Source: Phycisphaeraceae bacterium (GTDB taxonomy: Bacteria > Planctomycetota > Phycisphaerae > Phycisphaerales > Phycisphaeraceae). From it: 8,655 nt of DNA. The stretch's first letter is position 1. The number at the start of each line of letters is the position of its first letter. Below are positions 5,791 to 8,655 of this stretch, in pieces. Below the pieces are notes generated by a model that was not told where the DNA came from, did no database searches, and saw nothing but the letters and a program-made list of their open reading frames with translations. The DNA is taken from positions 1 through 8,655 of the forward strand of contig PUMS01000259.1 of NCBI GenBank assembly GCA_003551485.1, written 5' to 3'. A program made the position numbers and the translations under genes.

Positions 5791-7386
5791 GTGACGACAG
5801 CGACGATGTCACCCAGCGGTGTTTGCGCGCGGATTGCACGGCGGCTGGAGAAAGCCGTCGGCCCTCATCGCTTCAGCATGTGGTTCGGACGCGCCGCCCG
5901 ACTCGAGTACGAGGATGACGCCCATCGGCTGCATATCGCCGTGCCCAACCAGTTCGTCGCCGACTGGATCGGCCGCAACTTCGGCCAGCAACTTCACCAG
6001 GCCGCGGCGACCGAGGTCGGCCAGAGCATCGAACTGAACCTGCGCATCGAACCGCAGCGCTTCGATGACGACCCTGCGGCACCCGCCAAGCCCCCTGTGC
6101 GCCACGTCGGCCGTGAAGGCGACACCGAAAGCAGGGAAAGCAAATCCGCACCCACCGGCGCAACGCGCCACGGCCGCGGCGACTCGCCGCCACGCCCCCA
6201 GCGCGACACCCCGCAGCGCACTCCCATCACCGCGCGCAGCGCAGCGCTGCGCCATGACCTGGACGACTTCGTCGTCGGCCCCAGCAACGAACTGGCCTAT
6301 GCCGCGGCCTGCCGCTTCGCCGGTGAGGGCGAGCCCATCGGCGGGCCGCTGTTCATCCACGGCGGGTGCGGCCTGGGCAAGACGCACCTGCTCCAGGGTA
6401 TCTGCCGGCGCATCCGCCGGCTCAATCCCGATGCCCGCATTCACTACACCACCGGCGAGCAGTTCACCAACGACTTCATCGCCGCCGTGCGGCAGAACCG
6501 CCTCGAGCAGTTCCGAAGCGGCATCCGTCGCCTCGACCTTCTGGCGATCGATGACGTGCATTTTCTTGCCAGCCGCGAGAAGACGCAGCAGGAGTTCCTC
6601 CACAGCTTCGATGCCATCGAACTGGCCGGCGCGCGCATCGTCATGGCGTCGGACAACCACCCCAGGCTGGTGCAACAGTTCTCCGATGCCCTGGTCAGCC
6701 GCTGCCTCCGCGGCATGGTCGTGCAGGTGCGAACGCCCGACACGCAGACGCGCATCCGCATCGTCAAGGCGCTGGCACGCCGCCGCGGGATCAACATCCT
6801 CGAGACCGCCATCGCCGTGCTCGCCAGCCGCTACCAGGGCTCGGTGCGCGAGCTCGAAGGGGCGCTGACCAAGCTCCAGGCGCTGGCCACCCTGGCCCGG
6901 CAGCGTACCGGGCGGGGCGCTGCGCCGATGAGCAGCGATGAGCCGGCCGTGCCCACCATCGGCCACATGCTTGTCAACCGCCTGTTTGAGGGCCCCGAGC
7001 AGCCCGGCCCCACCCGTCCGGTGCGGTTCGAGCACATCCTCGAACACGTCGAGAAGGCCACCGGTGTCGGCCGCGAGCAGATTCTCGGCAGCAACCGCCA
7101 CAGGCTGATCGTCCTGGCACGCTCGCTGGTGGTGTACCTCGCCCGCCAGTTGACCACGCTCAGCTTCCCCGAGATCGCCGCGGCCATGCGCCGCGGCAGC
7201 CACTCTACCATCGTCACGGCCAACACCCGGTTGCAGAAGCAGTTCCAGGCCGAACGGCCCACGTTCATCAACCTGCCCTCCTCCAGCGAGCCGGTGACGC
7301 TCACGGAACTGATCGACCGCCTGCGCTACACCATCTGCCGCCACGGCGGCAGCGGCAGCGGAAGCGAAGCAGACGGGGCCGGCTGA
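5791..7386 (+). CDS. dnaA: Chromosomal replication initiator DnaA
   Basis: AAA+ initiator that binds DnaA boxes at oriC and opens the duplex. The product has 531 residues from GTG 5791 (526 from ATG 5806). Domain I spans about 12-85 (RFSMWFGR near 27-34). Domain II is a charged, Pro/Arg-rich linker (about 90-150). The AAA+ domain shows Walker A GGCGLGKT (191-198), Walker B LLAIDD (250-255), sensor 1 IVMASDN (283-289), an Arg finger in SRCLRG (R304) and sensor 2 SVRELEGAL (351-359). Domain IV (about 410-485) ends in RRGSHSTIV, where most bacteria have GRDHTTV. The positions matching E. coli D433 and T435 are both Ser here. Box VII also lacks the first Arg of the usual ERLxSRF. An extra stretch of about 30 residues (370-400) separates sensor 2 from domain IV. 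Such divergence fits Planctomycetes. A NUDIX gene follows after 2 nt; dnaN is not adjacent. Confidence 0.93.
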   Translation: MTTATMSPSGVCARIARRLEKAVGPHRFSMWFGRAARLEYEDDAHRLHIAVPNQFVADWIGRNFGQQLHQAAATEVGQSIELNLRIEPQRFDDDPAAPAKPPVRHVGREGDTESRESKSAPTGATRHGRGDSPPRPQRDTPQRTPITARSAALRHDLDDFVVGPSNELAYAAACRFAGEGEPIGGPLFIHGGCGLGKTHLLQGICRRIRRLNPDARIHYTTGEQFTNDFIAAVRQNRLEQFRSGIRRLDLLAIDDVHFLASREKTQQEFLHSFDAIELAGARIVMASDNHPRLVQQFSDALVSRCLRGMVVQVRTPDTQTRIRIVKALARRRGINILETAIAVLASRYQGSVRELEGALTKLQALATLARQRTGRGAAPMSSDEPAVPTIGHMLVNRLFEGPEQPGPTRPVRFEHILEHVEKATGVGREQILGSNRHRLIVLARSLVVYLARQLTTLSFPEIAAAMRRGSHSTIVTANTRLQKQFQAERPTFINLPSSSEPVTLTELIDRLRYTICRHGGSGSGSEADGAG

Positions 7387-7388
7387 CG

Positions 7389-7916
7389 GTGCCTTCCCCG
7401 CCGCGCATCATCGCCCGCGGCCGCCACCTGAACCTGCTGTCGCGACAGGGCTGGGAATACGCCACCCGGCCGCGAATCGGCGGCATCGTGGCCGTCATCG
7501 CCCTGAGCGGGGACGGGCAGATCGTGCTCGTCGAGCAGTACCGGCCCGCCGTTGAGCGCAACGTGCTCGAGCTGCCCGCCGGCCTCGCCGGTGACACCTC
7601 GCAGACACGCGGTGAGCCGCTGGTGGAAGCGGCAAAGAGGGAACTGCTGGAGGAAACCGGCTACACGGCCGCGCGCTGGCAGCGGCTTTTCGACGCCTTC
7701 ACCTCACCGGGCCTCACCGATGAAAGCCTCACCTTCTTCCTGGCCACGGGCCTGAGCCGAAGCGGCCCCGGCGGCGGCGATGCCTCTGAGCGCATCACCG
7801 TTCACACGGTCGCCCTGCACGAGGTGGATGCGTTCATCGCCCGGCGCTGCCGCGACGGCTGCGCGGTGGACCTCAAACTCCATGCGGGCCTTCGCTTTGC
7901 CGAACGTGTGCCGTAG
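7389..7916 (+). CDS. NUDIX hydrolase, ADP-ribose pyrophosphatase-like
   Basis: NUDIX enzymes cleave a nucleoside diphosphate linked to another group. The product has 175 residues, usual for ADP-ribose pyrophosphatase-type members. The N-terminal strand region (RGRHLNLLSRQGWEYATRP, 10-28) and VLVEQYRPAVERNVLELPAG (46-65) match that subgroup. The Nudix box runs from G68 to Y92, with E76 and RELLEETGY (84-92) carrying the metal-binding Glu residues. The spacing from the box Gly to the first Glu is seven rather than five residues, a small insertion common in this subgroup. GTG 7389 starts 2 nt after the dnaA stop, so the two are probably one transcript with coupled translation. The substrate (ADP-ribose, a sugar nucleotide or other) cannot be fixed from sequence alone. 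Confidence 0.88.
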   Translation: MPSPPRIIARGRHLNLLSRQGWEYATRPRIGGIVAVIALSGDGQIVLVEQYRPAVERNVLELPAGLAGDTSQTRGEPLVEAAKRELLEETGYTAARWQRLFDAFTSPGLTDESLTFFLATGLSRSGPGGGDASERITVHTVALHEVDAFIARRCRDGCAVDLKLHAGLRFAERVP

Positions 7917-7991
7917 CGTCGCACCCCGCAGATGGGTAAGTGACGCGGCCGGTCGCCTTGCCCGTCTCAGTGCCCGCTTGTGCACCGGCGG

Positions 7992-8029
7992 CGCGGCAGG
8001 CGCGCGGGGGCGGTTTCCTCGCTGCCGCG
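7992..8029. terminator. Hairpin between convergent genes, possible bidirectional terminator
   Basis: CGCGGCAG (7992-7999) and CTGCCGCG (8022-8029) form an 8-bp G/C-rich stem with a 22-nt loop. It lies between the convergent NUDIX and SGNH genes and abuts the SGNH stop codon. It could end transcription from both sides, but no T-run is seen on either strand. Confidence 0.3.
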
Positions 8030-8608
8030 TTACTCCAGGGCGGCGCGGATCATGTTCGCCACGGCGCGGCCGAGAAGCTCGGTGCCCTCCGGGGTGAAAT
8101 GCACTCCATCTCCGGAAAGCATGGCCTCGCAGCCGGCATCGCAGACCACCCGGTGCAGGTCGTTGATCGGCACGTTCAGTTCGCGGGCCACCGACCGGGC
8201 CATGGCGTTGTAGCTTTCCACTTCGGCTTCGAACCGCAGCACCCGGCGGTCGCCCTGGCGGGCCTCGATCACGGGTGTGGTCAGGGCCAGGATGGTGCGA
8301 ATGCCCGCCCCCTGGATCGTGCCCAGGCACGTCCGCAGGTTGTCGATGTAGGCATCGGCCCCGATCGGCGGCGGGCCGGGCGGTTGCTGTGCCTCGCGAG
8401 GGCGGGCCAGGTCGTGCAGGCCGGCGTTGAGATGGACCAGGTCCGGCTGCCGGTCCAGGGCCCATGCCTGAAGGTTGTCCCGGACGCATCGGCTGTTTCG
8501 GCAGTTTTCCTCCGGACCCCATACGTGAGCCAGCCCCTCCAGCTCGCGCACCACCACCGGTTGGTAAGCCATGCGGATCGAATCGCCGATAAGTATCACC
8601 AGCTTCAT
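8030..8608 (-). CDS. SGNH/GDSL-family hydrolase
   Basis: Predicted cytoplasmic esterase or lipase-fold hydrolase of 192 residues without a signal peptide. Block I is LIGDSIR (6-12), with the nucleophile S10. GPEENC (31-36) sits near the oxyanion region. Block III reads NAGLHD (61-66), where classical members have GxND; His takes the place of Asn. Block V is SGDGVHFTPEG (165-175), giving the catalytic D167-H170 pair. The length fits small SGNH proteins. The GDSIR...GPEEN...GLHDL pattern recalls a subgroup common in Planctomycetes and Verrucomicrobia, from memory and unverified. The gene stands alone, convergent to the NUDIX gene. ATG 8608 is a clear start and the TAA stop is at 8032-8030. There is no Shine-Dalgarno sequence before the start, and a -10 element lies six bases upstream, pointing to a leaderless message. 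The substrate is unknown. Confidence 0.88.
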   Translation of the reverse strand: MKLVILIGDSIRMAYQPVVVRELEGLAHVWGPEENCRNSRCVRDNLQAWALDRQPDLVHLNAGLHDLARPREAQQPPGPPPIGADAYIDNLRTCLGTIQGAGIRTILALTTPVIEARQGDRRVLRFEAEVESYNAMARSVARELNVPINDLHRVVCDAGCEAMLSGDGVHFTPEGTELLGRAVANMIRAALE

Positions 8609-8614
8609 GCCCGT

Positions 8615-8644
8615 AGCATACCCCCCGCCGCCGCGGCGTGTCGC
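8615..8644 (-). promoter_or_regulatory. Promoter of the SGNH gene, positioned for a leaderless mRNA
   Basis: On the minus strand there is GCGACA (plus 8639-8644, 4 of 6 to the -35 consensus), an 18-bp spacer and TATGCT (plus 8615-8620). Only six bases separate the -10 from ATG 8608, so transcription would start at or next to the A of the ATG. Confidence 0.45.
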
Positions 8645-8655
8645 GGCGGGCGGCC

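Noticed and set aside
5809..7344. A 511-codon minus-strand open frame opposite dnaA
   Set aside because: Composition typical of an antisense frame in GC-rich DNA; the plus strand encodes an unmistakable DnaA.

Overview
The window is GC-rich and reads as ordinary chromosome from a Planctomycetes-like bacterium, perhaps Phycisphaerae. That assignment is an inference. It rests on the high GC, few Shine-Dalgarno sites, the divergent DnaA (SRCLRG in box VII, GSHST in the DNA-binding helix), a GDSIR...GLHD-type SGNH hydrolase, and the c-di-AMP synthase with its YbbR partner. No phage, transposase, toxin-antitoxin, CRISPR, tRNA or rRNA gene is visible.

Layout. Positions 1-67 hold the first 22 codons of a minus-strand gene encoding a secreted or membrane-anchored protein, with its own promoter at 203-232. 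Positions 95-1249 are non-coding and carry a cluster of palindromic and direct repeats (316-779) followed by a likely hflX promoter. Plus-strand genes follow: hflX (1250-2611, ribosome-associated GTPase), a short gap with a strong hairpin and a promoter/dyad, cdaA (2885-3742, membrane diadenylate cyclase), and a ybbR/cdaR-type gene (3831-4892, predicted cyclase regulator). A five-unit 9-bp repeat lies between the last two. Positions 4893-5790 are about 900 bases without a gene. They hold an inverted repeat, a consensus DnaA box with a second near-consensus box and an AT-rich stretch (putative oriC, about 5339-5389), and a good sigma-70-like promoter with a leader of about 300 nt. dnaA (5791-7386) follows, with a NUDIX hydrolase gene (7389-7916) 2 nt behind it. 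An SGNH/GDSL hydrolase gene (8030-8608) lies convergently on the minus strand, with a promoter placed as for a leaderless mRNA.

How the genes fit together. cdaA and the ybbR-like gene form the conserved pair that makes and tunes cyclic di-AMP at the membrane; the usual third partner, glmM, is absent here. dnaA next to candidate DnaA boxes suggests the replication origin, although dnaN, gyrB and recF are not in the window. The NUDIX gene is probably co-transcribed with dnaA. hflX is a housekeeping GTPase with its own promoter.

I found no convincing undescribed multi-gene system. The points most worth checking are the altered DGA motif of CdaA (LHDMG), the G-quadruplex-capable repeat between cdaA and the ybbR gene, the repeat cluster upstream of hflX, the putative origin with its variant DnaA helix, and a TATGCT -10 element shared by three promoters.
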